Assembly: GCA_004796375.1 (NCBI GenBank)
Contig: QZLA01000361.1
Span: forward strand, 1-64,000
DNA length: 64,000 nucleotides
Direction of reading: 5' to 3'
Source: Desulfobacteraceae bacterium
GTDB lineage: Bacteria > Desulfobacterota > Desulfobacteria > Desulfobacterales > Desulfobacteraceae
Positions 8,892 to 17,901 of this stretch are shown in pieces. The notes under the pieces are model-generated. The model worked only from the letters and a program-made list of their open reading frames with translations, did not search any database and was not told where the DNA came from. Each line of letters starts with the position of its first letter. Within the stretch, counting starts at the first letter, position 1. The translations under genes were made by a program, and so were the position numbers.

Positions 8892-9701
8892 TTATTCCCT
8901 TGCAAGATCCAGCAGCCTGAATATATAGAGCAGGCTGTCATCGATCCTGCCGGTTGCTTTGATCCCGTAATCCGTTTGAATCTGGCGGATGGCATTGGCG
9001 GTCTTTTTTCCCATCAACCCGTCAACGGGTCCTGGATCATATCCTTCAAACTCAAGACGCTCCTGGATCACACGGACCTGGTTTCGGGCAGAGACCCTTT
9101 GGGGGGGCGGCAGGAACTGGGCGTCATATTTTGCAAGCATGGCATCCAGGTCACTGAAAAGCAGCGGGTCGACCGGATATCCGTTGGCCTTGGCCAGCCT
9201 GAACCACCTTACCGATTCAGCCCGATTTTTTTCCACACCCATACCAAAGGCATAGAGCAGGCCTAACGAATACATGGCAGGGGCGTGTTCATTTTCGGCG
9301 GCTGCCTTTATGTGCCTGGCAGCACCGGACAGGTCGGGGGCAGTGCCTTCTCCGAGCATTTCAAGGATTCCGATACTGTATAGGGCCGGCACATATCCCT
9401 GTGCGGCAGACTGCCTGAACCAGTATACGGCCTCTGGATAGTTTTCTGCCGTCCCTTCGCCCTGGGCATACATGTTGGCTGCCATGAACTGGGAATAAGA
9501 ATCCCCATTTTTGGCGGACTTTAAGAATTCCCGGAAAGCAGTTTCAAAATCACCGGATTCGTAGGCTTTTTCTGCCGAGGACTGATCAAAACCGGCGGTC
9601 AGGTTTTCCAGAAAACTTTGCGCCGGGGCTGTCGCGGTCATCACAAGACAAATCACGAGTGCGGCAAGGCATGAAAATGAACATTTAGTGTAATTCTGCA
9701 T
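8892..9701 (-). CDS. Exported Sel1-repeat protein with C-terminal peptidoglycan-binding domain
   Basis: From ATG 9701, which has an AAGGAGA ribosome site, the product is 269 residues; a longer in-frame extension to 9899 overlaps the upstream gene and is rejected. It has a signal peptide ending near ATAPAQS, then at least three Sel1-like repeats (segments such as YSQFMAANMYAQGEGT, AVYWFRQSAAQGYVPAL, SVRWFRLAKANGYP) and a C-terminal PG_binding_1-type domain with RLEFEGYDPGPVDGLMGKKT. Such proteins are usually periplasmic adaptors near the cell wall. It follows the Hint lipoprotein gene by 43 bases in the same direction and may share its transcript. Confidence 0.82.
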   Translation of the reverse strand: MQNYTKCSFSCLAALVICLVMTATAPAQSFLENLTAGFDQSSAEKAYESGDFETAFREFLKSAKNGDSYSQFMAANMYAQGEGTAENYPEAVYWFRQSAAQGYVPALYSIGILEMLGEGTAPDLSGAARHIKAAAENEHAPAMYSLGLLYAFGMGVEKNRAESVRWFRLAKANGYPVDPLLFSDLDAMLAKYDAQFLPPPQRVSARNQVRVIQERLEFEGYDPGPVDGLMGKKTANAIRQIQTDYGIKATGRIDDSLLYIFRLLDLARE

Positions 9702-9744
9702 CAAGACTCTCCTTAACTCCTTTGAAAATTCAATCAGATCGAAA

Positions 9745-10722
9745 TTATTTCGCCCCCCCGCCACCGGAATTGTGAACCAGATAGATATCTCCGGATCGAG
9801 TTGAAATGTAAAAGTTGTGAGTATCTGCCACCTGGAGATTGTAGGTCTGGATATCCAGGCGGTCGTAAGAAAGGTTGGCCACAGGTGCCATCCCGCCATT
9901 AATATGGATCAGGTCGCCGGGGTTAATCTCGCTTAATACCGTCCAGCCCGACGGGGTCAATACCCGCTCGCCGCCCGTGGTTTTCAAATCCTGGTTAATG
10001 GCATACAGGTGATTGGACATGACCGAATACCGCTTGACCACCGGGCGGCCCACTGTTTTTTCATATCCGAGGTCATAGGTCAGGACCCGGTCGCCCGGCT
10101 TGATCCGTGCGATGGACCGGGTGGTACCGTCGGCAAGGATGACCTGCATCTCTTCGGGAAAACATCCGGATGATTCATCTTTGTCTTTGGCTGTTTTCTC
10201 GCGGGTTTTCTGTTTGTTCCGGTCATACTGAGCAAGTTTCTGGTTTGCTTTCAGCTCCCGTTTGGCCCGGTTGCGCCGTGCCCGTGCGCGCAGCCGGTCG
10301 GTGTTGGGCGTGTCAAAATCATAATCAATCCCCGATTTCTTGGTGGGCGGGGTGACCTCAGTGTAGGGGCCGTTCTTGGCCCACACGCCATTGATAACCA
10401 TTATAGTGCTGCCTCGGGTGTTCGACCGGTCGTAATCATAAAAATCATTTGCACCGAGCATGATATTTGCCTTTCGCGGCTGGTTCGGCTGAACAAACAT
10501 GGTGTGGTGCATGGTTTTCCAGAAGCCCCAGGGTTCGGGTTTCGGCGGGTTCAGCGCCTTGTACAGAGACGTCGGTTCTTCCGGTGCCGGGGCAGGTGCC
10601 TTGGTGGTCTGGGGTGACGGATTGTTGAGGCATCCCGCCAGAAAAAAGCAGAGCACAACAATTAAAACGCCAGGCAGCAGGGTGTTCGCGCATCTTGGGC
10701 GATACGTGGTCAGAGCAATCAT
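9745..10722 (-). CDS. Lipoprotein with C-terminal Hint (intein-like) domain
   Basis: From ATG 10722 (ribosome site GGAGG) the product is 325 residues. A lipobox FFLAGC puts the lipidated Cys at residue 31. A low-complexity Pro- and Arg/Lys-rich linker leads to a Hint fold from Cys187 (CFPEEMQVILADGTTRSI, then IKPGDRVLTYD) to VHN at 316-318, with only seven residues (SGGGGAK) after it. Hint domains cleave or splice the chain at the N-terminal Cys and the C-terminal HN. The usual block-B TxxH motif reads TGGERV, so its His seems replaced by Glu, which may weaken N-terminal cleavage. The function is unknown; it could be a self-processing surface protein. The neighbour downstream is an exported Sel1/PG-binding gene. 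Confidence 0.75.
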   Translation of the reverse strand: MIALTTYRPRCANTLLPGVLIVVLCFFLAGCLNNPSPQTTKAPAPAPEEPTSLYKALNPPKPEPWGFWKTMHHTMFVQPNQPRKANIMLGANDFYDYDRSNTRGSTIMVINGVWAKNGPYTEVTPPTKKSGIDYDFDTPNTDRLRARARRNRAKRELKANQKLAQYDRNKQKTREKTAKDKDESSGCFPEEMQVILADGTTRSIARIKPGDRVLTYDLGYEKTVGRPVVKRYSVMSNHLYAINQDLKTTGGERVLTPSGWTVLSEINPGDLIHINGGMAPVANLSYDRLDIQTYNLQVADTHNFYISTRSGDIYLVHNSGGGGAK

Positions 10723-10756
10723 TTCAACCTCCGGATTTTTGTATTTAACGATCAAA

Positions 10757-10783
10757 TTTATAGGTGAAGATTTTGAGTGTCAA
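10757..10783 (-). promoter_or_regulatory. Sigma-70-type promoter for the Hint lipoprotein
   Basis: On the minus strand a perfect TTGACA (10783-10778) is followed after 15 bases by TATAAA (10762-10757), 35 bases before the start codon at 10722. The spacer is short by two bases, so the exact minus-10 could be shifted. Confidence 0.5.
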
Positions 10784-10928
10784 GTAAAAATTATGTTTAT
10801 CCAGGCATACCTCCGGGTATTTTTGGGTTGTATCCTCTAAGTCTCCATTTCTTTACTTTGGATCGGTTTGATGATAGAGTTTAACCCATCAAAATAGCGG
10901 AAAACGACTTCAGATCAGGGTCTTGTAT

Positions 10929-11393
10929 ATGAAAACACGTGTTTGTCAGATAGAGAAAATAGGGATAGATGAAAAAGGGTTCTCATTCATTGAGATCATG
11001 GTGGTGGTGGTGATCCTGGGTATTCTGGCCGGGTTGATCGTGCCGCGATATATGGGAAAGACGGATGAGGCAAAGACGGTCAAGGCCCGTGTGGATGTGG
11101 TTGCCATTGAGACCGGGTTGAGATTGTACAAGCTGGATAACGGTATTTATCCCACCACGGAACAGGGGCTTTTGGCCCTGGTGCAAAAGCCGGACACCGA
11201 ACCCGTCCCCCAAAAGTACAGTGACAAGGGATATCTTGAAAAAAAAAAGATCCCCAAAGACCCATGGGGAAGAGAATACTTGTATCTGTCTCCCGGGGTT
11301 CATGATGACTATGATATTATTTCCTACGGGGCGGACGGCATCCCTGGCGGTGAGGGAAAAGACCGGGATATCAAAAGCTGGGAGCTTGAATAA
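10929..11393 (+). CDS. gspG: Type II secretion major pseudopilin GspG
   Basis: GspG forms the body of the periplasmic pseudopilus that pushes folded substrates through the secretin. The prepilin cleavage site is in [22 protein letters not shown] with Glu at +5; the C-terminal half has the family's [15 protein letters not shown] and [10 protein letters not shown] blocks and the calcium-loop type region [11 protein letters not shown] choose ATG 10929 over an upstream TTG (10923) because of spacing from AGGG. The leader is long (about 18 residues). First gene of the gsp operon; its stop overlaps the likely gspH start. Confidence 0.95.
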   Translation: MKTRVCQIEKIGIDEKGFSFIEIMVVVVILGILAGLIVPRYMGKTDEAKTVKARVDVVAIETGLRLYKLDNGIYPTTEQGLLALVQKPDTEPVPQKYSDKGYLEKKKIPKDPWGREYLYLSPGVHDDYDIISYGADGIPGGEGKDRDIKSWELE

Positions 11394-11889
11394 CCCCGCC
11401 GCCCGCGGCTACACCCTGGTGGAGGTTGTCGTGGTTATCGCCGTTATCAGCATACTTCTCTATGTCACCGTTCCCATGTTCAACCGCTTCTTGCCCGGTG
11501 ACCAGGGCGGCTCACGGATCAGCCGTCTGGTTGTATTGATCCAGTCGCTCAAGCAGAACGCCCGGTCTGAAAATCGTGATTATCTCCTCCATATGGACCC
11601 GGGAATGAGCCGGGTCTGGGTCACCCATGAACAGATGGATGACCAAGAGGCCGGTGAAGCCATGGTGACATCCACGTTTTCATTTTCAGGTCTGGTGTTC
11701 GAGGATCTTGAGTTTCCAGGGGACCGACAGGCGCAAGGTCAAACCATCCGGTTTTATAAAGGCGGATGGTCAGATATGGCCTTGATTCACCTGAGAGAAG
11801 GTGACCGGTTGTTGACGCTGAAACTCGAACCCTTTTTAATCGAGGTTGAGCAGGTTCAAGGGAGGGTTTCCTATCAGGATTGTATGTAG
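11386..11889 (+). CDS. gspH: Type II secretion minor pseudopilin GspH
   Basis: A prepilin-type protein with cleavage site [22 protein letters not shown] and Glu at +5. The start is uncertain: TTG at 11386 gives a short leader (NNPAARG) normal for GspH but a poorly spaced ribosome site; GTG at 11350 is the alternative. The reading frame extends farther upstream through gspG but has no homology there. The body (about 160 residues) has the beta-rich pattern of GspH, including [11 protein letters not shown]. Overlap with gspG suggests translational coupling. Minor pseudopilin role is inferred from order and size. Confidence 0.82.
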   Translation: MNNPAARGYTLVEVVVVIAVISILLYVTVPMFNRFLPGDQGGSRISRLVVLIQSLKQNARSENRDYLLHMDPGMSRVWVTHEQMDDQEAGEAMVTSTFSFSGLVFEDLEFPGDRQAQGQTIRFYKGGWSDMALIHLREGDRLLTLKLEPFLIEVEQVQGRVSYQDCM

Positions 11890-12268
11890 AAATAACGGAT
11901 TTACCCTCATGGAGATCATGGTCAGCCTCCTGATTCTGGCCGTGCTCATGGTATCGCTGTTCAGAATGCAGGCCTCATCCATTGAACTGGCACGCGTGTC
12001 TGGTTTTAAACAGGCTGCACCGCTGCTGGCCGCCCAGCAGATCAGCAGGCTGGAACTGGGCCCGGAGGAACCTGTGGAGAACTCCGGCCAATTTGAGGGG
12101 GTCTGGTCAGGATACCAGTGGCAGTGCCGGCTGTCTTCGGCAGATCCTGGGGAATCCGGGATACTTTCACAAGATGTCAGTCAAAAATTGATCCGCATTG
12201 ATCTTGAAATTATCGGACCGTCACATGCGGATCGGTTCAACCTGGTGACCTGGCGCTATGTGCCCTGA
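11846..12268 (+). CDS. gspI: Type II secretion minor pseudopilin GspI
   Basis: The prepilin motif [21 protein letters not shown] with Glu at +5 identifies a class of minor pseudopilins; the short C-terminal domain (AAQQISRLELGP and later WQCRL) and operon position fit GspI, which with GspJ and GspK forms the pseudopilus tip. No ATG precedes the motif; TTG 11846 gives a 17-residue leader but overlaps gspH by 44 bases, so an unusual start closer to 11875 is also possible. Confidence 0.83.
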   Translation: MSRFKGGFPIRIVCRNNGFTLMEIMVSLLILAVLMVSLFRMQASSIELARVSGFKQAAPLLAAQQISRLELGPEEPVENSGQFEGVWSGYQWQCRLSSADPGESGILSQDVSQKLIRIDLEIIGPSHADRFNLVTWRYVP

Positions 12269-12941
12269 TGTCATAATAAAGAAGAAGGGGTTCACACTGA
12301 TCGAGGTTCTGGTCGCCGTCATGGTCCTGTCCATCCTGATGCTGATGCTGTTTGCCTCATTTCAATCGTTCCTGGCATCCAGTGAAAGACTTGACGGTAA
12401 GGAGCGGGCGGACCGGGTCGCAACCCCTGCACTGGAGCAGCTGGAAAAAGACCTGGAAGCCCTGTTTGTTCTGCCTGAACCCCGATTCATGCCGGAAGGC
12501 CCGGATGATATGCCTGATCCGTCACGGCTGATCGGAAAAGAAACCACGGTCAACGGCCAGATGTTTTCCAGGCTGGGATTTGCCAGCCTGAACCATGTTT
12601 TTTTCGGGCCGGACAAGCGAAACGGTGTCGCCCGAATGGTATACTACATCAGAACGGATGAGGGGGGGCGGTTTTTATTATGCCGGTCAGACCGCCTGGG
12701 TGAAACCGGGGATGACACCCGTCCCTGCACTGACCCGGTGCTGATGACAAACGTGACCGTATTTGATTGCCGGTTTGTGGATGGTGAGGGCAATGAGCAC
12801 CAATATTGGGATTCCGGATCAGATGAGTTTGAATATGATCTGCCCCGGTATATCCGGGTCAGGATCGGGTTCCTTGAAGGCGAGGAAGAGCGGTTGGTTG
12901 AAACATCCGTGGCTGTTCCGGTAAGCCGGAGGCGTGTGTGA
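12258..12941 (+). CDS. gspJ: Type II secretion minor pseudopilin GspJ
   Basis: The 227-residue product starts with leader MCPDVIIKKKG and prepilin motif FTLIEVLVAVMVLSILML (Glu at +5). Length and the later conserved-type segments (SFLASSERLDGK, YDLPRYIRVRIGFLEGEEE) fit GspJ, the tip-complex partner of GspI and GspK. It overlaps gspI by 11 bases and meets gspK in a TGATG junction. Confidence 0.87.
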   Translation: MCPDVIIKKKGFTLIEVLVAVMVLSILMLMLFASFQSFLASSERLDGKERADRVATPALEQLEKDLEALFVLPEPRFMPEGPDDMPDPSRLIGKETTVNGQMFSRLGFASLNHVFFGPDKRNGVARMVYYIRTDEGGRFLLCRSDRLGETGDDTRPCTDPVLMTNVTVFDCRFVDGEGNEHQYWDSGSDEFEYDLPRYIRVRIGFLEGEEERLVETSVAVPVSRRRV

Positions 12942-14017
12942 TGCCGTGCAAATATAACAGCGGCATGGCTTTGGTGGTTACCCTGGCTGTGGTGGCTGTG
13001 GTCATCACCTGCGTCCTGGAGTTGAACCGCACCGTGACCCGTCAGGCCGTGGCCGCTCATCAGCAAAACGACCGGTTCCTGGCCCGGGAAAAGGCAATGG
13101 CAGGGATTCATTTCGGCATGGCTGTTCTGGTCCAGGATGCCATGGATACCCTGGAGGACTCGTTACAGGAGGATTGGGCCAATCCGGAAACATTGGGTCT
13201 GGCCGTTGAGCAGATGGGATTCAAGCCCGGCGACATCCGGCTCCGCATTGAAGACGAACTGGGAAAGATCCAGATGAACGCCCTGATCAAGGGATTTCCA
13301 GGGCATGAGGTGAACTGGGACCAGAAGATGATCTGGTCCAAGCTCCTGGAATTCAATCGAAACGAGAATCCAGGCGTGAACCTGCCGGATCCCTCCCAGG
13401 TGATCAATTGTGCGAAAGACTGGCTGGATTCCAATGATAACGAGGCCGTTACCGGGTTGTCCGGGGCGGAAACCGATGACTACCTGCGGCTGGAGACCCC
13501 CTATACCTGTACGAACGGCCCATTTGAGCATCCCGGGGAACTGTTCAACCTGATGGGGGTGACCGGGGAACTGTTTGAATTCGAATCGGAAACGGTCACC
13601 GGCATCGGTGATCTGTACACGGTATACGGGCTCAGTGAGAAGAAAAGCAGGGACGGCAAATACTATTATCCCGGCCGGATCAACATTAACACGGCCCGGA
13701 TTGAGGTCTTGGAAACACTGCTGCCGGAGGGCATGTCCTTAAGAGCAGAGGATCTTGCGGCATACAGGGATCAGCAGGACCGTCAGGGAGCAGGTTTTGT
13801 GAATCTGCTTGACAAAGGGTGGTATGAACGGGTTATAGAGTTCACGGAAAAAGAAAAGAGTGATTTTGACCGGGTGATCCGATATTCAAGCCATATTTTT
13901 TCTATTCGGGCCACGGGAAAAGAAAACCAGACCCGGGTCACCCTTCGGGCAGTGGTACAAAGGGAACAGGCAAACGGGTGGAGATGCCGCGTTCTCCAGA
14001 TGGTGAGGGAATTATAA
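12941..14017 (+). CDS. gspK: Type II secretion pseudopilin GspK
   Basis: GspK caps the pseudopilus tip. The hydrophobic N-terminus after Gly in YNSG/MALVVTLAVVAVV lacks Glu at +5, the known hallmark of GspK. The large body has helix-hairpin-helix-like INTARIEVLETLLPEG near residue 243, also typical. ATG 12941 with GGAGG eight bases upstream is preferred to GTG 12938; the ATG overlaps the gspJ stop. About 358 residues, normal length. Confidence 0.92.
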   Translation: MPCKYNSGMALVVTLAVVAVVITCVLELNRTVTRQAVAAHQQNDRFLAREKAMAGIHFGMAVLVQDAMDTLEDSLQEDWANPETLGLAVEQMGFKPGDIRLRIEDELGKIQMNALIKGFPGHEVNWDQKMIWSKLLEFNRNENPGVNLPDPSQVINCAKDWLDSNDNEAVTGLSGAETDDYLRLETPYTCTNGPFEHPGELFNLMGVTGELFEFESETVTGIGDLYTVYGLSEKKSRDGKYYYPGRININTARIEVLETLLPEGMSLRAEDLAAYRDQQDRQGAGFVNLLDKGWYERVIEFTEKEKSDFDRVIRYSSHIFSIRATGKENQTRVTLRAVVQREQANGWRCRVLQMVREL

Positions 14018-15517
14018 GTGGCTGGAACCTATTTACGTCTTGACATTGATGAATCAGGCGTCAACGCAGCAGTGGCCGAAGACACCTCGAACTGGCCGCT
14101 GTTTGGAAGCGGGCGGAAGAGCCGTATTCAAGACGGTGTCAATGTGCTGTACCGTGAATTGCCCCTGGATCCTTCTGAAGCGGGCAGTTTTGCAACACGG
14201 TTTGATTCAGCCCTGAAAATGATCGCTTCAAGAATCAGGGTGGACCAGTGTTCCAGTGCCGTGCTGCTCATCTCATCCCGTATCGTGAACTTCAGGATCA
14301 TCCAGGTCCCGTTTCGTTCTGAGAAAAAGATCCGGCAGATCCTTCCCATGGAGCTGTCACCCCATCTGCCCCTTGAGCAGGCGTCCTATATTACGGATGT
14401 GCTCCTGCCGGACCGGAAAGGCCGGGACAGCGGCTTTGATGTAATAACGGCGTCAGTGGTTCAAGCACGGATCGACCAGATGGTGTCAGGCCTTTCAGAT
14501 ATCGGTATCCGTCCCATGATCATCACCCCTAAAGGGTATGCATCAGCCGTCGGGTTTCTCCATCAGCACCCTGATGAACAGTCATTTGCATTTCTGCTGG
14601 CAGACCCTTGGGAGATCACGCTGACCCTGTTTGAAAACCGCAAACCGGTCATGATTCGCTCATTTCATCCGGGCAGTTCCCAGGGGCTTTTAGAAGCAGC
14701 CCATATCGCCCGGGAGGTGGAAAACACCATCAAGGGGTATCTGTTCAGGACCGGTACAGACAGCCGGTTCAGGTTGTTTATATACTCGTCGGATATAAAG
14801 CAGGACCTGGATGCCCTGGCTTTGGAAATCCGGCAACGTCAGATTAACGGGATCAATGAGGTGGCCTCACCAACCAAAGGTGCGGCACCCTTAACCGGGC
14901 TGTTGGGCGGTCTGGTGCCGGGACGGGAATTCAGGGACCAGCTGAATTTTTGCCAGGGGCCATACGGGAAAGAGCTGTTTTACAAAAAATATGCCCCGAA
15001 CCTGGCCATGACAGCGGTACTGGCTGTCGCTGTATTTGTCCTGCTGCTCGCCGGTGTTTACCAGGAGATCCGGTCACTTGAATCAGACCTGGCAGCATCG
15101 AAACAGGCCACGGTCAGCATGTTTCAGGAGACCTTTGGCGGTAAGACGCCTGTTGGAGAACCATTGTTGCACATGCAGTCCCTTGTAAAACAGGCGCAGC
15201 GCAAAACCCCGTCCTCAAAGGCCCGTCTGCAGGTAAACGGCGGCCACCCGTTTTCCGATTCCGCTCATTACCGGGCGCTTGAGATCATTCATGAGCTTTC
15301 CGTGATGATCCCCAAGGGTGCACGGGCGGATATCAACCGGCTGCTGTTGAATCGCGGCGGGTTGACCCTGTCCGGCACCACGGATAATTTCAATACCGTT
15401 GACCGGATTAAGACCGGACTTGAGTCATCCGGCCTGTTTAAAAAGGTGGATATCGGCAGTGCTGCGGCAAATAAGACCAAGGACGGCGTGGTGTTTAAAT
15501 TTATGATTGAGCTTTAG
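14018..15517 (+). CDS. gspL: Type II secretion inner-membrane platform protein GspL (PilM/PilN-like)
   Basis: GspL links the cytoplasmic ATPase GspE to the membrane platform. The 499-residue product has an actin-like N-terminal cytoplasmic domain (TYLRLDIDESGVNAAVAED; PFRSEKKIRQILPMELSPHLP, typical of the PilM/GspL fold), one membrane helix at about residues 330-350 (MTAVLAVAVFVLLLAGVY) and a periplasmic ferredoxin-like region. Start is GTG 14018 immediately after the gspK stop. Identification rests on fold motifs plus position between gspK and gspM. Confidence 0.87.
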   Translation: MAGTYLRLDIDESGVNAAVAEDTSNWPLFGSGRKSRIQDGVNVLYRELPLDPSEAGSFATRFDSALKMIASRIRVDQCSSAVLLISSRIVNFRIIQVPFRSEKKIRQILPMELSPHLPLEQASYITDVLLPDRKGRDSGFDVITASVVQARIDQMVSGLSDIGIRPMIITPKGYASAVGFLHQHPDEQSFAFLLADPWEITLTLFENRKPVMIRSFHPGSSQGLLEAAHIAREVENTIKGYLFRTGTDSRFRLFIYSSDIKQDLDALALEIRQRQINGINEVASPTKGAAPLTGLLGGLVPGREFRDQLNFCQGPYGKELFYKKYAPNLAMTAVLAVAVFVLLLAGVYQEIRSLESDLAASKQATVSMFQETFGGKTPVGEPLLHMQSLVKQAQRKTPSSKARLQVNGGHPFSDSAHYRALEIIHELSVMIPKGARADINRLLLNRGGLTLSGTTDNFNTVDRIKTGLESSGLFKKVDIGSAAANKTKDGVVFKFMIEL

Positions 15518-15531
15518 GCAGGCAGAAGAAT

Positions 15532-16080
15532 ATGTTGAATCTTTCCGTGCGTGAGAAAAATGCTCTGGTCCTTGCCGGAATTTTCATGGCGCTCTTTGTG
15601 GTGGTGCAGTTCATCTATTATCCTGCAATGGACAAACAGCAGCGCCTGAGAACCGCCCTGGAGTATCAGCAGCATTCCCTGGGGGAGATGATCCGGCTGC
15701 AGCAGCAGTACCAGGCCCTGAACCGGGGGGTGTTGGATCAAAAGCAGATGATCCAGGAGCGGCCGCCTGATTTCTCACTGTTTTCGTTTTTAGATGCCCA
15801 GGCCGAACAAAGCGGCGTGAAAAAAAGGGTGGATTACATGCAGCCTTTTGAGCAGGAAAGCCCCTATCCGGAATACGACCTTGAAAGGGTCAAGGTCAAA
15901 CTCAAGGCATTGGTTCTCAAAGAGTTGATGACGTTTCTGTTCAAGGTGGAGGAAGACAGCAGCGGTGTATTCATTACATCACTTTCCATCAGCCGTACCG
16001 GCAAACAGCAGGATGTTCTGGATGCCGTGGTAGAGGCCCAGACCCTGATACCCAGACAGATATCCCGAGGGTCCATGTAA
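15532..16080 (+). CDS. gspM: Type II secretion platform protein GspM
   Basis: A 182-residue bitopic protein: short cytoplasmic N-terminus (NLSVREKNALVLAG), one membrane helix (about 12-30), a coiled-coil-like stretch rich in Gln and Leu (about 40-70), and a ferredoxin-like periplasmic domain. This is the GspM/PilO-like layout; GspM pairs with GspL. The stop is directly followed by the gspN ATG. Confidence 0.83.
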   Translation: MLNLSVREKNALVLAGIFMALFVVVQFIYYPAMDKQQRLRTALEYQQHSLGEMIRLQQQYQALNRGVLDQKQMIQERPPDFSLFSFLDAQAEQSGVKKRVDYMQPFEQESPYPEYDLERVKVKLKALVLKELMTFLFKVEEDSSGVFITSLSISRTGKQQDVLDAVVEAQTLIPRQISRGSM

Positions 16081-16953
16081 ATGAGAGTCAGGACGTTTAT
16101 ACTCTATGGATTGTATTTTTTTACGGCCTGTCTGGCCTGTGCGGTAATCCTGTTTCCGGGTGAACAGGTGGCCCGGCGTCTGTCAACTGCCCTGAGCCTT
16201 CAACTTCCCTTGCAGAAAGTGGACATTGCCGATACCGCACTTTCTTTTCCCCCTGGGTTGGCCCTGAATGACATCCGGATCACCCTGGGAAACGGGAGGT
16301 CGATTGCGCAGGATCACCTGACACTGGTGCCGGTATACGGCAGCCTGCTCAAACCGGTCAAGCTGATCCGGTTCACCGCCAATATTCTGCAGGGCGAGGT
16401 TTCAGGCCGCCTGGCATATGATTCCGGGTCCGGAACCCTGCAGTTTGTTGAGTCCCTGGAATGGAGGGAGGTGCAGATCCGGAATCTGGCGTATACCAAC
16501 ACCCTGTCTGATCTGAAACTGTCATTTGATACCAGCGGCCGCTATGATCACCAGTCATCTGAAAATAAAGGGGCCGGTCAGATCGATTTTTCCGGGCTGA
16601 ACATCCAGTCCCGCCATGCCCTGTTTGAGGAACTTGATACACCGGTTCTGGCGTTTGCAATGGCACGGGTGGACTATACATGGAATCCGGGCACCCTGCT
16701 GATAGACAAACTGCTGGCAAAAGGGCCTGTGATGACTCTCAAGCTTGACGGAGATGTCAAACCGCGGGGCCGATTTGGCAGCAGTCCCTTGGACGACGCC
16801 GACATCCGCCTCAAGGGCATGGTGCAGCCGACACCGGCCTATGTGTCAAAGTTTGCAGCCATACCGGCCCTGGTCATGCGGTTCAAGGAGAACCGTTTAA
16901 ACGGCATTCCCATTGAAATTTACGGTACACTGGGACGCCCGGGAATCAAATGA
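16081..16953 (+). CDS. gspN: Type II secretion protein GspN
   Basis: GspN is an accessory component seen in some type II systems, including many deltaproteobacterial ones; its role is poorly defined. The 290-residue product has one N-terminal membrane segment (about 5-25) followed by a beta-rich periplasmic domain (LNDIRITLGNG, GEVSGRLAYDSGSGTL). The call depends mainly on operon position between gspM and gspC and on size. It overlaps gspC by four bases (ATGA). Confidence 0.72.
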   Translation: MRVRTFILYGLYFFTACLACAVILFPGEQVARRLSTALSLQLPLQKVDIADTALSFPPGLALNDIRITLGNGRSIAQDHLTLVPVYGSLLKPVKLIRFTANILQGEVSGRLAYDSGSGTLQFVESLEWREVQIRNLAYTNTLSDLKLSFDTSGRYDHQSSENKGAGQIDFSGLNIQSRHALFEELDTPVLAFAMARVDYTWNPGTLLIDKLLAKGPVMTLKLDGDVKPRGRFGSSPLDDADIRLKGMVQPTPAYVSKFAAIPALVMRFKENRLNGIPIEIYGTLGRPGIK

Positions 16954-17876
16954 TGAAGCAGGGATTTGTGATCATACATCTGGCACTGATTACAGCAGCA
17001 GCATACCTGTGCGTCAGCCTGCTCTATTCAAGCCTGATGGACCTCGAAAATACCGCAACAGTTCCATGGCAGAAGCAGGTTCAACTCGTTTCCGGGGCAA
17101 AGAAAGACGAAAACAGATCTGTTACTGATACCGGCTTTGATAGAAAATATCAGGCCATTGCATCCAGGAACCTGTTTAATATCAGGGAAAAGTCCTTGGC
17201 CCCGCCAGGGAAAAAGAAAACCCCACATGACAGCACCGCCAAGGAAAAAACAGACAAGGCGCAGGAGGAAACCCAACCCCTTGATTTGAAGCTGTGGGGC
17301 ACGGTGACCGGGGAAGATGGTCTGTATGCCGTGATTGAGGATACCCGGACAAAGGAGCAGGTCCTTTACCAAACCGATGATCTGATCCGGCAGGCACGGG
17401 TCACGGCCATCACCACACACCGTGTCGTCCTGGATATCGATGGCGGGACCCATGTCCTTGAAATGGAAACCTTACCGGCAGGGGAAAGAGAGGCGCACCA
17501 ACCGGTTGCGGCATCGGTGGGAACCGAGAATATCGAGATCAAGGAAGCCTTGCTGAACCGGGCACTCGAGGATCTGCCCAAGCAGATGCGGAAGGTCAGA
17601 ATCAAACCCCATATAACGGATGGTATGGCAGACGGTCTGTTGATCTACGGCATCCGGCCGGGCTCTGTGTTTAAAACCATGGGCTTTAAGAACGGGGATA
17701 TCATCCGGGAGATCAACGGCATGCCCGCAACTGTCGAGGAGGATGCCGCCAGGATTTATAAAGACCTTGAAGATGCCGAGACAACCACGGTGCTGATCTC
17801 CAGGAAAGGGGCTGATACGGAACTGATTTACCATGTCAGCCGTCCGTTGGACAACATGAATACCTATTCGGAATAA
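16950..17876 (+). CDS. gspC: Type II secretion inner-membrane/secretin coupling protein GspC
   Basis: GspC connects the inner-membrane platform with the secretin. The product (about 308 residues) has a short N-terminus and membrane helix (8-28), the homology region beginning AIASRNLFNI (about 70) with LKLWGTVTG and VLYQTDDLI, and a C-terminal PDZ-like domain with GLLIYGIRPGSVFKTMGFKN and GDIIREING. ATG at 16950 overlaps the gspN stop; a second ATG at 16953 is possible. Confidence 0.9.
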   Translation: MMKQGFVIIHLALITAAAYLCVSLLYSSLMDLENTATVPWQKQVQLVSGAKKDENRSVTDTGFDRKYQAIASRNLFNIREKSLAPPGKKKTPHDSTAKEKTDKAQEETQPLDLKLWGTVTGEDGLYAVIEDTRTKEQVLYQTDDLIRQARVTAITTHRVVLDIDGGTHVLEMETLPAGEREAHQPVAASVGTENIEIKEALLNRALEDLPKQMRKVRIKPHITDGMADGLLIYGIRPGSVFKTMGFKNGDIIREINGMPATVEEDAARIYKDLEDAETTTVLISRKGADTELIYHVSRPLDNMNTYSE

Positions 17877-17901
17877 GACCTGAATATCAAAGGAGACAGG
17901 A

